64,000 nt of DNA, from positions 4,402,001 to 4,466,000 of the forward strand of contig JAAXNY010000005.1 in the NCBI GenBank assembly GCA_013420905.1. Direction: 5' to 3'. Position numbers and translations under genes: made by a program. The first letter of the stretch is position 1, and every line of letters starts with the position of its first letter. The DNA is from Collybia mongolica. Its lineage: Eukaryota > Basidiomycota > Agaricomycetes > Agaricales > Clitocybaceae. Shown here piece after piece: positions 11,466 through 22,535 of this stretch. The notes beneath the pieces were generated by a model. It worked only from the letters and a program-made list of their open reading frames with translations. It made no database searches and was not told where the DNA came from.

Positions 11466-13349
11466 ATGCTGCTTCGCCGTCTTCTTCGACGTCCGCCACA
11501 ATTCAGCACGCCAAAGGTCCTGAAATGTCGCTATAATTCAACTAAACCTTACTACGTTACAACTCCTATATTCTATCCTAATGCTGGTAAGTTGTATCCA
11601 CACGCTCACGATATAACCTCATACTTGTCAACAGTCCCGCATATTGGGCACCTATATTCCCTAGTCGTTGGAGACGTGTTCGCGCGCTACCAGCGCTTGC
11701 TAGAACTGAATAGGCCCGTCAAATACCTCGCAGGAACGGACGAACACGGCCTGAAGATCCAAAAGGCAGCACAGGCAAAGGGCCTGCCACCCGACGTGTT
11801 CTGCGACGAACTCAGCAACCAATTCCGTGTGTGTTCGCCCATTGAACTCTATTTCAACGCCTCCTTATGAAGTTTTGCAGCGACTTTCGGACAAGGCGCA
11901 GATATCTCATACGCGGTTTATGCGGACGACGGAGCGTGCACATTATGAGGCAGTGGAACATATATGGGTACGTACACCCATCTCATTCCATCCATTCCCC
12001 GGCCTTACACCCTCCCAGCGTGCACTCGATGCCAAAGGGCTCATCTACAAAGGCGACTACTCCGGCTGGTACTCCATAACTGACGAATGTTTCTACACCT
12101 CTGCCCAAGTAACACCCAGCACCTGCCCAACCACAGGCAACCCCACTACCGTCTCTCTCGAAACTGGCGCTGTCGTCGAATGGCACAACGAGCAGAATTA
12201 CATGTTTAGACTTTCACAGTTCCAAGAGTCACTCCACACACACTACAGTGCCAACCATGGCTCGATATTCCCGCCGCAGCACCACGCGCACATCTTGCAG
12301 ATCCTCTCGGCGCCGCTGGAGGACCTGTCGATATCCCGGCCGCGCGCGAGGCTGGGTTGGGGTGTGCAGGTGCCTGATGACCCAGAGCATACGATATATG
12401 TGTGGTTTGACGCGCTGATAGTGTATCTGTCTGGGATGGGATACCCATGGAAAGGTGCGGGTACACAGGAAGGCTGGCCTGTGGACCTACAGATCATTGG
12501 GAAAGACATCCTCCGGTTCCATGCGATATACCTGCCCGCGATCCTGCAGGCGCTTGGGCTTCCGCTCCAGAAACAGCTCCTGGCACATGCACATTGGACG
12601 ACCGAGCAGAAGAAGATGTCGAAATCCCTCGGCAACGTCGCGGATCCGTTCGAAGCGATAGAAGAGTTCGGGATTGATATCGTCAGATACTACTTGGCGA
12701 GGATTGGAGGCCGATTCAGAGATGATGTCGGTGAGTGTTACCTTCCTTTCTACTAAATATGTACTCAACTTTTCAAAGACTGGTCGCGCAAACAACTGGA
12801 CAAACACAATAAAGAGCTCCAATCGCTGCTCGGGAACTTCTTCCTGCGCATCACCTCAAAGACCATCCACGCACGCATGGCCTCTGCACCGCCTATCTCG
12901 ATACAGGAAATCTACGAGGACGCGTCATCCCCCCACCGCCCCTTGATAGATGCCCAGCGTGCTCTCTCGGCCACCGTACAGGAGTCAATGGGCGCGATGG
13001 AGGTCTCAGACGCGCTCGGGTCCATCATCGACTTGCTACGACTGGTACGTTCCGACTGCGCGTCGGCAATTCGAGGTCGAGGTGACTAACAATTGGCGCA
13101 CAGGCAAACAAGACGATTACGGACACGGCGCCGTGGAAACCGAGCACGACGGCGGCAGAGGGGTACGCGGCGCACGTGGTTTCGGTGGAGACGTTGCGGG
13201 TGGTGGGGATATGCCTGCAGCCGTTCGTGCCGGAGGTGGCGGGGAGGCTGTTAGATGCGTTAAGGGTGCCAGTGCAGGAAAGGTCGTGGGGGTTTGCGGG
13301 ACGGGAAGGGAAGCCTGGAAGGACTGTGGGAGTCAGGTTGTTTGAGTGA
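11466..13349 (+). CDS. MSM1: Mitochondrial methionyl-tRNA synthetase
   Basis: Six exons join in phase: 11466-11586, 11635-11826, 11873-11967, 12019-12730, 12779-13044 and 13104-13349 (1632 nt, 543 residues). It is a class I aminoacyl-tRNA synthetase that charges tRNA-Met. The HIGH motif is in PHIGHLYS (split by intron 1), the KMSKS motif is intact in EQKKMSKSLGNV, and the MetRS catalytic elements GTDEHGLKIQKAA and YVWFDALIVYLSG are present. The C-terminal helical anticodon-binding domain is present. The Met at 11466 was chosen because it begins MLLRRLLRRPPQ, an Arg-rich amphipathic leader typical of mitochondrial import; an in-frame Met 12 codons upstream is possible. There is no Zn-knuckle insertion of the cytosolic type, consistent with a mitochondrial enzyme. 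The exon 2 donor was selected by phase among overlapping GTGTGT options. Confidence 0.93.
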
Positions 13350-13429
13350 GTTTTGGGGCTTTGGGACCGGTCATAAACCACCTCATTTTATTGTCATCCC
13401 ATCTTAACGACTTGTCGTCCCTTGAAAAA

Positions 13430-13560
13430 ATGAAATGTTTGTTCGATCCTCACTTCACCAAGGCCTGCCCTTCCATGGTCCTTCGGTTGTTGCACTTAGG
13501 CCTGCGTCAAATAAACTCCTCAGTCATCTTCAACACGTCATCTCATTGGAGATTTTGTGC
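13430..13560 (-). repeat. Diverged duplicate of the DUF924-like gene end
   Basis: On the minus strand this block resembles 13740-13860 (shared run around GGCCTTxGTGAxGTGAGG and flanking positions), but with many indels and no open frame. It looks like an old tandem copy of the adjacent gene fragment. Confidence 0.45.
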
Positions 13561-13740
13561 ATGGTAACCTGGAAATGGATGTAGCCATTTGGACACGGCG
13601 AGGTGGCAGCTCGACGGTCATTTCTAGGAAGAACTCTCGCAATTTGGGGCTTTTGGGTGAGAAACCTTGTAACAATCTATCCTATTTGACTACCATCTCA
13701 CTAGTACTTCAGAAACTTATCCCTTAAGTAACGTATGTGT

Positions 13741-13960
13741 TCTTATCTGGTCGCAACCCTCACCTCACTAAGGCCCTTTGTCCGATAACTCTTCCCGTCC
13801 TCCTTCAGTTTCTGCACCTCGGCGTCCGTCAAGCGGGGCCTGCCAAAGTCCTCCGTCAACTTCAAATATTCCCTCTCCCGCTCGGTCGACTCCCTTCCTT
13901 CTGCGTAGTTCCTGAACGGATACCTCCCGTATTCTGCAATAATGGGCAGAATGGTTTAGC
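13741..13960 (-). pseudogene. C-terminal fragment of a DUF924-like protein
   Basis: The minus strand encodes EYGRYPFRNYAEGRESTERE followed by a charged helix. R-(F/Y)-P-x-RN-x-x-x-GREST is the C-terminal signature I associate with DUF924, a small helical protein family of unknown function. The 5' part needs a one-base frame change at about 13935, exactly where the segmental repeat begins, and the rest of the gene is missing. I therefore call it a truncated remnant. Family assignment is moderate. Confidence 0.4.
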
Positions 13961-14590
13961 TGAAACATGATTTCATTTCGGGACTTTTGTGTGCTGAATT
14001 GCAGCAGATACTGAAGGACACAACAGGAGAGTATTGGAGGACAAAAACCCCGTACACCCGCCTTTTGGCCGGCCTGAATTTCGAGCTCACCATTCAATGC
14101 AGCGATCACTGCCCTAAAGCAGCACATTTTTCCTGGTAATAGCTAAAAAAATTTGCTAAAAGTCTGCAAAGGCTGCAACAAGACTGAGTCGACCCAGGTT
14201 CGAACTGAGGACCTTCTGTGACCAACGAATGTTAGACAGATGCGATAACCAGCTACGCCATCGACCCATGTTTAACTAAACAAGAAGAGGAGGGAAGGAT
14301 ATGTTAGTCCAAATATAACTCGAGTTCCCAACAACTGGCAAAATCAACAAGCATCAGCTTCCACTTTTCACTTTTCTTCCCATGATCCCAAGCCACCTGG
14401 AGAGCACAACGCGATAAGATGCCAGCTATCAGGCCCGACGCATCTGGTAGCTTGACATCCACCGCGAAAAACAACAATCCAAAGGGGAAGAACCAGCACA
14501 AAGACTGCCGTCAGTCAACGGAACCACTATTTTTCTCGCGTTGACGTTCTGCAGCACCATCCGATGACTCACGAATACCAGAACTTCTGG
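13937..14590. repeat. Segmental duplication, copy 1 (tRNA-Val plus 5' end of HTH gene)
   Basis: About 640 bp nearly identical to 62113-62764 in the same orientation. It contains a complete tRNA-Val gene (minus) and, diverging from it, the start, first exon and first codons of exon 2 of the HTH-domain gene that is complete only in the other copy. Confidence 0.9.
14185..14267 (-). tRNA. tRNA-Val (anticodon AAC) with a 9-nt intron
   Basis: The 83-nt sequence folds as a cloverleaf. The acceptor stem is GGGTCGA/TCGACTC with discriminator A. The D arm lies within TGGCGTAGCTGG, which is also the A box. The anticodon stem is TCTGT/ACAGA with loop CT-AAC-A and a 9-nt intron TTCGTTGGT between positions 37 and 38. 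The T arm is CTCAG-TTCGAAC-CTGGG, which contains the B box. A T-run follows about 30 nt downstream as a Pol III terminator. The copy at 62359 is identical as far as I can read. Confidence 0.9.
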
Positions 14591-14619
14591 TTGTAATGCG
14601 GACAAGTCTGCGCGCGTGA
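14419..14619 (+). pseudogene. Truncated 5' copy of the HTH-domain gene
   Basis: The same start (MPAIRPDASG...), the same first intron (donor after 14509, acceptor before 14555) and the opening DDSRIPELL of exon 2 as in the gene at 62593. Homology stops at about 14590 and the frame ends at TGA 14617-14619. All of the helix-turn-helix and downstream region is missing. Confidence 0.75.
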
Positions 14620-15012
14620 TCATCTTGCCGCTCATCGCAGCATATGTATGTGGGTGTGTATCGGAGAAATTGCCCGTGGCTGGGTCGGATTCGCGGGGAC
14701 CGGACACCCCTTCTGACCAGGGGGCGGGAACTCGGCCATCAGTGTGCTTTTGAGTTGCTATTAGACCGGACAAAGAGCGAAGATCTACCTTTTGGCCATG
14801 AAGTTATAGTAGAAGGGCTTGACTCCAATATTAACCACCCTCACTAATCAAAGGACCCACGGACTCCTAAGTATGCCTGTTCGGGTCGAACAGTCACGTC
14901 CATGTGAGAAAGGTCTTGCTGCATGGGATAGTTTGAGTCTTCCTCTCTGCCCATCCAGAATCCATTAAAAAGAGGTCTTCGATAGTCTGGGGTTACGATA
15001 GCCCAGTCAATA
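14620..15012. other. No supported gene
   Basis: Junction sequence between the truncated HTH copy and the iminopeptidase locus. A minus-strand open frame covers part of it but is the antisense of the repeat. No domain, RNA or repeat is recognised. Confidence 0.4.
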
Positions 15013-16028
15013 TTGATGTCTGAACCGCCGCTTGTCACTGAGGGCTACATCCCTTTCACAATTCCGGAGAAGCCATGTCAGACGTATTGTGGGGTGATTG
15101 GCGACCTCAACTCTGGCGCCACACCCCTCGTGGTGTTGCATGGAGGTCTTGGTATAAACCACGAGCATCTCGTCATCTTGGCGGATCTCGGGGTGCCCCT
15201 AGTACTCTACGATTGGTTCGGGGAAATCGACACATTACCCTGAAAAGATGGGAGACACATCGCTTCGGAACGATCAATTATTCCTCGACGAGCTCGATGC
15301 AGCCCTTCGACATCTAGGCATCCAAAATAACTACGATCTGGCGGGTCACTCGTGGGGCGGAATGCTCGCGGCACGCCATGCCGTACGTCAACCTCGTGGA
15401 TTGAGGCGCCTCATATTGATAAGTGCACCTGCGGATATGAAATTATGGGTGGAGGCACAGAATAAATTGAAGAAGCGGCTGTCGCAGGAGGTGCAGGATG
15501 TCATGGAGAGGAACGAGAAGGCAGGAACGACAGACTCGAAGGAGTACCAGGACGCGATGGACGTGTTTTATTCGCACTACCTATGCATCCTGGATCCAAT
15601 GCCAGAGGCGCTCATAAACGCACTTGCGGAGCTGGAGAAGGATCCAACGGTTTGCATGACCATGTCAGAATTGGTTTGGTATGAATACTGTTGACTATAC
15701 TTACGCAAAAATGGCGATAGGAATGGACCGTCCGAGTTTTATATCACCGGGCCACTGGGTCAATGGACGATTGCCGAAGATGCACACAAGGTTAATGTGC
15801 CGACTTTGTTGATTAACGGGCAGTATGACGGGGCGCAGGATGAAGTGCTTGCCCCATTCTTCCGTGCGATCCCTCGTGTGAAGTGGGTGAAGTTTGCGAA
15901 CTCGGTATGTTCGAAAAGATATCTCGAGGGAGGTCGCAGCTGACACAGGAAATTTACAGAGCCATATGGTTCATTATGAGGAACGGCAGCGTTTTATGGA
16001 AGAGGTCAAGGGTTTCTTGGTGTCTTGA
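15013..16028 (+). pseudogene. Proline iminopeptidase / amidase family (S33), frameshifted
   Basis: An alpha/beta-hydrolase of the S33 aminopeptidase family, which removes N-terminal Pro or other residues from small peptides. Visible elements: LHGGLGINHEHL (oxyanion loop), nucleophile elbow GHSWGG, acid region LINGQYDGAQDEV and His region NSSHMVHYEE, so the Ser-Asp-His set is complete. Introns fall at about 15660-15720 and 15905-15960. The frame breaks at about 15241 (TGA): going from DTLP to EKMGDTS needs a one-base change, and the usual YDQxGxGxSTHL segment is shortened and scrambled just before it. The gene is therefore probably dead; a sequencing error would not restore the missing residues. 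Fragments of the same family occur at 8041 and 60774. Confidence 0.75.
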
Positions 16029-16471
16029 ATTATTTGGTCCCTATGGGAACCAGTGAAGCTAGCGTAGCACTGCAGCTTTATGTTAGGGGAACGTTAGGGA
16101 CCCTAGAAAGGTTTAAGGGAAAGTTTAATAAAAGTTCGGCTGTATTTTTCTGAAGATTCCGGGCCAGATTTTGGCCAGAGTAATTTCATCGGGAATATCC
16201 GAAAAAAATTTCGAACGAGGTGATCTACGGTACGCACAGTGGTATAAGTACAGTTTCGCGATTATACTTGATCTAGTGTTTCGATTTGGGACTTACTGCG
16301 TAGTGTACGGTTGGCGGTCTGTTTTTGATCGATCCGTTCCGATTTTGATCTTCGGGGTCCAAGTCCAGGCCCTAGATCACGTTGGGTGACCATTCATTGT
16401 ACCGTCTAATTGCGCCGTTGCAAGCACGGCATGTCCGAGTTCGAAATTGAGGAGTCTGGGAAAAGAAATGT
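16029..16471. other. Gap between iminopeptidase locus and Helitron
   Basis: No coding sequence. The Helitron 3' terminus should lie here on the minus strand. Two CTAR tetranucleotides next to short hairpins (about 16083-16105 and 16372-16388) are candidates, but neither has the expected spacing and A/T target context, so I do not assign an end. Confidence 0.35.
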
Positions 16472-17131
16472 TTATCGTGCATATATAACAGAAATCGCAT
16501 TTTTCCCTTGACAATAAGACAAGTCAGTGGCATCGGAATAGCTGCCTTCATAACGCATGGCACGCCCCGTTGTCATTCCATCATGAAACCAAATAAATCC
16601 GTTAGATGTCACAAACCTGATGTTGAAGTGATTATCTCCATGATAAATTACTCCTTGAAGTCTATATACAGCTTCATCATTTGTGACAGACAACGTCAAT
16701 CTATCATCAAAGACAAGATTGCTCCGGGTGACATCAAGCGCTAGGAAAGGGGGAGCACTTAGAAAGGTGAATTGTCTAATAAGAGGATTATTGCAAACAG
16801 TACATTCCGTGGCCGAAGGGATGAAAAAATCGTCAAAGAAATGCTGTAGTGTAGTATTAGACGCAGCAAATGGAATTAGTTGACAGTTGTTACTGAAGTC
16901 CGGGTTTGGGTCTACGGGATGGCCATGTACACAATGCCTCTCTGAAGCAGTGATCACTGCTGCAGAGGAAAGAATTACATTCAGAATTGAATGTACGCTT
17001 GTATCACGTCCCATGGGGAAAGTTTCAGGTGACTTTCGGCATAATTTTCGTTGCATATAGTCACGCACCTCTTCCAGAGTGTATAGACCATTGACATGAT
17101 TTTGGAATGCATCTGTTGAACTTAGCAGCAA
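16472..17131 (-). pseudogene. Helitron polyprotein, C-terminal USP-like protease half
   Basis: Continuation of the Helitron protein after an intron of about 200 nt. It holds a CxxC-type zinc pair (ECTVCNN) and the histidine box YHGDNHFNIRFV of a ubiquitin-specific-protease-like cysteine protease, whose cysteine box (NNSCAYDAVF) is at the end of the helicase exon. Fungal Helitrons often carry such a protease tail; its role in transposition is not known to me. Confidence 0.7.
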
Positions 17132-17315
17132 GGGAAGGAAAGAGCGAGAAATAAAAGAGTGAATTGAGATAGTAAAATAATGTACATAATCGTTCGTATA
17201 AATACATAAATAATATAACTCCTATAGAAATAATAAATCATATGTGAGTCCGTTAGAAAAACAAATGCGAAACTTTATATGTCCATGTGATTTTACATGT
17301 CATGTGAATGCCGGA

Positions 17316-20300
17316 TCACTCTATTCCAGCAGCATCTGCTAATGGGCCCAAAAATTCAGGATTAAGGTCCTTAAAGTCAGTTGAGACATCGGTAGGATTC
17401 TCCAACCAAAGATTGAAGAGTATTGAAAAGACAGCATCATATGCACAACTATTGTTATGCCACTGACTACCTGTAGGGACACTGAGTTGGGTAAACAAAG
17501 GAGAGCATGGCTCATTGGACTTAGTCTTTGGCTTTTTCGACAAAGGGAAAGGTGCATGTCCCTCTGGTCCAGAAAAACATCTCTTGACACCCTTTTTTTC
17601 GAGAACGGTTGAAGGGATGGACCCTTGTGCAGGTACAAATGGAGAATAGTCAATGATTGGCAGCTTTTGATCTGTCTTTGCCTTTTTCTTGTCCGCTGAA
17701 TCTAATATTCGCCACAGAACTTCTGGTCCCCACTCAAGAAAGGGATCTGACTTACCCCACCGAATTGCTTTATGAATATTAGGAGGCATGTAGTCCCCGC
17801 CCTTGTACTCCCTAAATGATTTGATGAGTGTGTTCCGTCGGTCCCCTGTGACAGATTCTGGAAGTCGGCCCTCATAATTGAGGTAGGTTATGTTGTCAAG
17901 CAGTTCTAGTTCGCGAAACTCCTGCCGTAGGAAACCGCTAGCGCCACCTGTAATTTTTCCAGCATCAAAACCTTGAAGGATGAGAGTGCCTGCAGCCAAT
18001 GCACCGCGTGACAATGCAGTGTAATATGAGTGGTGAGATTGGCTGTTATTGAGATCAACCACATTATTAGGCCTTGTCTTACCCTGAGATGCATAATCAG
18101 TCATGGAAAAGTTGGGTAAAGCCTCAATCTGGCTCCGTGATATAGTAATGGTTGTATCATCAGGAAGGGAGCACACTGTAGTCACGCTAGTCCTAGTGAG
18201 GGGAACAACATTAAGAGGAAGACCCTCAATTTGAATATCTGTGGGAGGAGTAAGCAACTTCACGAACAAAGTGTCCAGAACAGGTTGTCCCCTTGAACCA
18301 ATTGCACTCTGCCACCTGTGTACAACAGCCTCTTGACCCTTAGTAATACACATCTCTGTCGCAGCATTGTTGTGTATCATTATAGGCAAACCAATGCAAA
18401 GTGATAATTTACCTGGAATAAATTTTGTATTGGCACAATGGGGCTGACTCCATAATATCTGCTGCATACTGTCAGCTAACTTCGATGTGTGAGCCTTAGA
18501 TTTTTTCCTACTACGACTTATTTTTAGCTCGCCACCATCATCAGGATCCCGGGAGTTAACAGTATCTTCGGAATAGAAATGAGTTAAATCTTGACTGGTT
18601 TCAGCCGCAAAGCGCTGGCTTCCCAAGACATTGATGGCATCTTTGTGAACATTCAATGCTGTAATGATGGACACACCACAAAACTGCTTGTCAGTTATAC
18701 ATGCACGACCCATTGCACTGCTTGATATGCGTGTGCGAAGAAATTGAATATCAGCAGGCATACAAGCCTTGTATCTCATATTGGCAAGAGCCTGGCGGAG
18801 TTGGTTATCACCATCAGTTTGATTTTGCATTCGCATGTTTTGACGTAATATCACAACAGTGTTGACTTGATGCCACAGAGCTTTACCGAGTGCAGCTTCC
18901 TGTTGACCCAGCTGCTTCACATTGCAGCCAACAGTACGACTGTAAAGGGATGCATGTTCTCCTCCAATCACAGGTGGTAGCTGGGCAAAGTCCCCAGCAA
19001 AAATCATATTCATCCCACCGAATGGTAGTTCAACCTCATTCTGCACACGTGCCATCCGAACACTGACAGTATACATATCCCGACACAACAGCATTGATAC
19101 CTCATCAAAAAATACATAATTGACACCAAGTAGACGAGACTTTACCTGCGCCATCTTGACATTGGAAAACCCTTTGTGAGAGTCTGATATTCCGAACATG
19201 TAATGGTAGGTAGACCCTCCTAGTAGTGCAGCTGCACTTCCTGTCGGGGCTACAACAATAAATCGGTGTGATTCCTTTCTCTGCCTAAAGAATTCTATCA
19301 ATGCTTTCAACACTTGGGTTTTACCAGTCCCACCCATACCACCTATATACATCTTCAGCTGGTCAGCTAATGGATCACATGCATGGTTTGCAACAATCCG
19401 GTAGGCTCTTTGTTGCTCTTTGTTCAGTTTGAAGTCGGTAGCAATTTGGTTGATTGTCACCTGCCAGTCAGGTGAATGGAACGTCTTCTTCAAGTGTGAT
19501 TTATTTATAACCTTCACATCATTTGATATCTCTCGATGCATGTACTGGCTGTTACTCTCTGACTCCAAGTTAGCAGGCAAATGACTAGCTCTCTCTTCTA
19601 AAATCTCGGACCGTTTCAAAGCTACAGCAGCCTTCCATTGGCTTCCAGACTGTAATATGTTTGGAGGTGTTGGATTCAAATCCAATGTGTCTGGCAGATG
19701 CTCAGGAGCAGGATCCGTCCAACCAAGCCGAGCCATTATGTTCGACATGAGGGAAATATTCATCTGACGAAGGGTCTGACACCTCCCAACTTCGGCACTG
19801 ACTTCAAATTCGCCAAAAGTAGTATCTTTGCCTCCATGGTCTTCCAGATATGCATTGACTGACTGATCCAATTCTTCAAAAATTCCAGGATCCCCAGCCC
19901 AGCTAGGCATCATCACGGCTCCCTTACGCATCTGAGCATGGAAATCATCTCTAGCATCAAGACATTCGTAACGTAAAGTAAAATTGTTCATGAGAGCCAA
20001 CTGACACTTTGTAAAAGAATGCCTGAGAAATGCCTCGTCCCATGTACTGTCAGCTGATTTCAGGTCCAGCCCAGATCTCCACGGCTTGAAGAGTGTTAAC
20101 ACTGTTAGACAATAATACTCACGGTCTCCAGAATCACGCCGGGGAAGCGTTGGGCCAGTAAAATTGGGTACCAGAGTGCTTTTCTGAGGTATGCACCGAA
20201 CTGAATAGGCATCAGAGAGTGGATGTCCATCTAGAAATGAGAAAAGCTGTGATCCTGGAATTTCTTCCTGATCCAAATCTTTGCATTCTTCTGAGCCCGG

Positions 20301-20795
20301 AGGTAAAATTTTTTGAGGATCTGCGTCATCAAATGTTGGTTGTTTCGAACCCTTGACTGGAATACTAACTTTTATGTCCTTCTTCTCCTTTGGTAGGCCT
20401 TTAACTCGTGAACATCGGGATATAAATTCATACAGAGACATATTTTCTAGAGCAGCAGAGCAAAATGTATAATCATACATGTAAGACAGTCCCACCACCC
20501 TTCCTTTACGCTTGACAATGATAATATTTTCTGGAGTCTCGGAAATAGCTCTATCATCCCAGGCCTTCTGAGCTTCACTCACATAGGACTTCCAATAAAA
20601 AGGCTTGAAAGTGTGGCTTGTATAATGATCAGGGTTACCCAACAGGTACATACAGACCATAGGTGCACCCATCTCCATTTTTGCACTCAAGGTATTCACA
20701 ATTTTTGTCATCAAGCTTCGAGCCTTATCATGCTGAGACTTGCTGCCCCCAATCATTTCGCTGTTTTTTTTGAAACATGGAACGTATCGTATCAA
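17316..20795 (-). pseudogene. Helitron PIF1-type DNA helicase domain
   Basis: 1159 residues open. The Walker A is GGMGGTGKT, motif Ia APTGSAAALLGG, Walker B FFDEVSML, followed by the GDFAQLPPV-type motif and the C-terminal RecD-like region. This is the SF1B helicase that unwinds DNA during rolling-circle transposition. The last ~30 residues start a cysteine protease domain (NNSCAYDAVFSILFNLW). The N-terminal join to the Rep domain is frame-shifted at a T8 run, so the unit is not translatable as one protein here. Confidence 0.88.
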
Positions 20796-21765
20796 ATATC
20801 ATGTGGGTCTTTAATGATGGCTTGGTAACATAATTTGACACATACAATAGAACACCTTTGATAGCAGTTCCAGAGCGAAGGCTAGTAACATCAGTGTTGC
20901 ATCGAAATAAGTATGAAATGACCGGGCTAAATGTATTGATCCATGGTTCAGCCTTCTTAATATTCAGATTCCCAGTTTCTGGATCTACTTCAGTTACATT
21001 GAACACAGGATGTGGAAAACGAGCCTTACATCTACCCCAAATGTTGTCAAGACATCCCACCCATGGGCGGCGTGGATCTCTTGTCCCATCTTTCTTCAAG
21101 TTAGAAGTACAGGTATGAACATTTGCTTTTAAAACTATGTCATCTGTCTCAAATATGTATCTATTGGTCCAAGCTTTAAGTGTTAAGCACTGTTCACATT
21201 CTTCACATTTGGTTTCACAAGGAAGTGGGGGAGGCATTGGAAGTGTTTCTGTTGGATCACAATAACCTTTGTGCATTTCAGCTTCTGATACTTTGGCACG
21301 CACATCTTCTTGTGACCCTGACATAAATTCACCCATGTGTATGCTCTCCAAATACTCTACAAGCTGACGTTGGAACTCAGACTCTGGATCCATTATCCTT
21401 TTTTTTATCTCATCAGGCGACAGACATCCTCTGATCCAGAGGAGAAGATGCAGGTGTAATGTGAGACGCCCCTGTTGCTCTATGGTTCCATAATATGCAG
21501 ATGTATCACCGAATAGACCAGGATGGTCTGAATCAATACCAAGGACATGTTTTATGAAAGCTTCTATCATGAAATGAAAAAAGCAAGCTCCAGCTACAGG
21601 ATTGGAGGCAATGAGCCGAAACCGATCATCAGATGATCTAATATGGGGTTCAAACTTTTCTTTGGTGTCAGCAAAATATAAGCACACAGGATGTCTATTG
21701 TCAGCTGGCGATAGGGTTACTGTATATACCATAACGGCGCACCTAGGTGAGCCATCAGTGACCAC
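20728..21765 (-). pseudogene. Helitron Rep (HUH nuclease) domain
   Basis: Contains the two-His motif LTLHLHLLLW and the catalytic tyrosine segment GVLLYVSNYVTK with two Tyr residues, as in Y2-type HUH nucleases that nick and join Helitron ends. A CxxCxxC zinc cluster (KCEECEQC) lies between. Upstream joining requires a one-base shift at about 21720, downstream another in the T8 tract. The active-site residues themselves look intact. Confidence 0.85.
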
Positions 21766-21833
21766 AACTCATTACGCATAAACTTCTTACTTGTTATTGA
21801 CCCTTTTACCTTTCCACTTATTTGGTCTAGGTC

Positions 21834-22535
21834 TCAAATTACCTGGTAGCATTTTTTCTCCTCCTCTGTTTTTGCCTTGACTATTTCACCCTCAGACATT
21901 TTTCTAGCCATTTCCGCCATGACATCTTGATCTACAGAGAGAAGCTGCTCACTAACATCATTAAACTTTGCCTTCTCCATCATCAACATGCTTCCAAGAG
22001 ACGTCGCCTTGACTTGCTCATGACTAAAAGCAACAAAAGGGAAGTTTGCATCATTCTGGAAACATTTATCATGATACATTAACAGATGTCTCTTGTGTGC
22101 TGCATCTGTCAAACTCCCCATACCAATGCCTCCAAGCCCATAGGGGAATAGCCATGGAAAAATCTGAGGATATAACTCGGGGTTGTCATAGATTGATTCC
22201 AACTTGGTCTCACGTCCAATGGACAGCACTCCACCATTCTTGTTCCAATGACGCAGTGCAATTCCTTTCAGAGCATTGACTGATTTTGTCCCTAGCTGTT
22301 CTCCAGTTAAGCCATGCACAACGAAGGGGCAGTCTCCTTCCTCCGCACCGTCATCAATGTCATTATCAAAGACACTGGTACCTTCTGGAACTTTGTTGGT
22401 CATTGATTGACGATATTCTACAGTAACAGGAGGCATGTCTTCAGGATACTCATTTAAATTCTTGTACAATATCTCCAAATCATGGTATTCAGAATGGTTC
22501 AGTTTCAGCCACTCCAAAGCACGCACTACATGATT
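21834..22535 (-). pseudogene. Helitron-like N-terminal domain, between two in-frame stops
   Basis: Reads in the same frame as the upstream part after a TGA (22536-22538) and ends at a second TGA (21834-21836), after which the frame continues to match Helitron proteins (DLDQISGKVKGSITSKKFMR). It includes IFPWLFPYGLGGIG, the conserved 'FPxLFPxGxGG' feature of Helitron N-domains. Confidence 0.8.

Noticed and set aside
16083..16388. Helitron 3' end candidates (CTAR next to hairpins)
   Set aside because: Hairpin spacing and the expected A/T target context do not fit either; only one copy is available.
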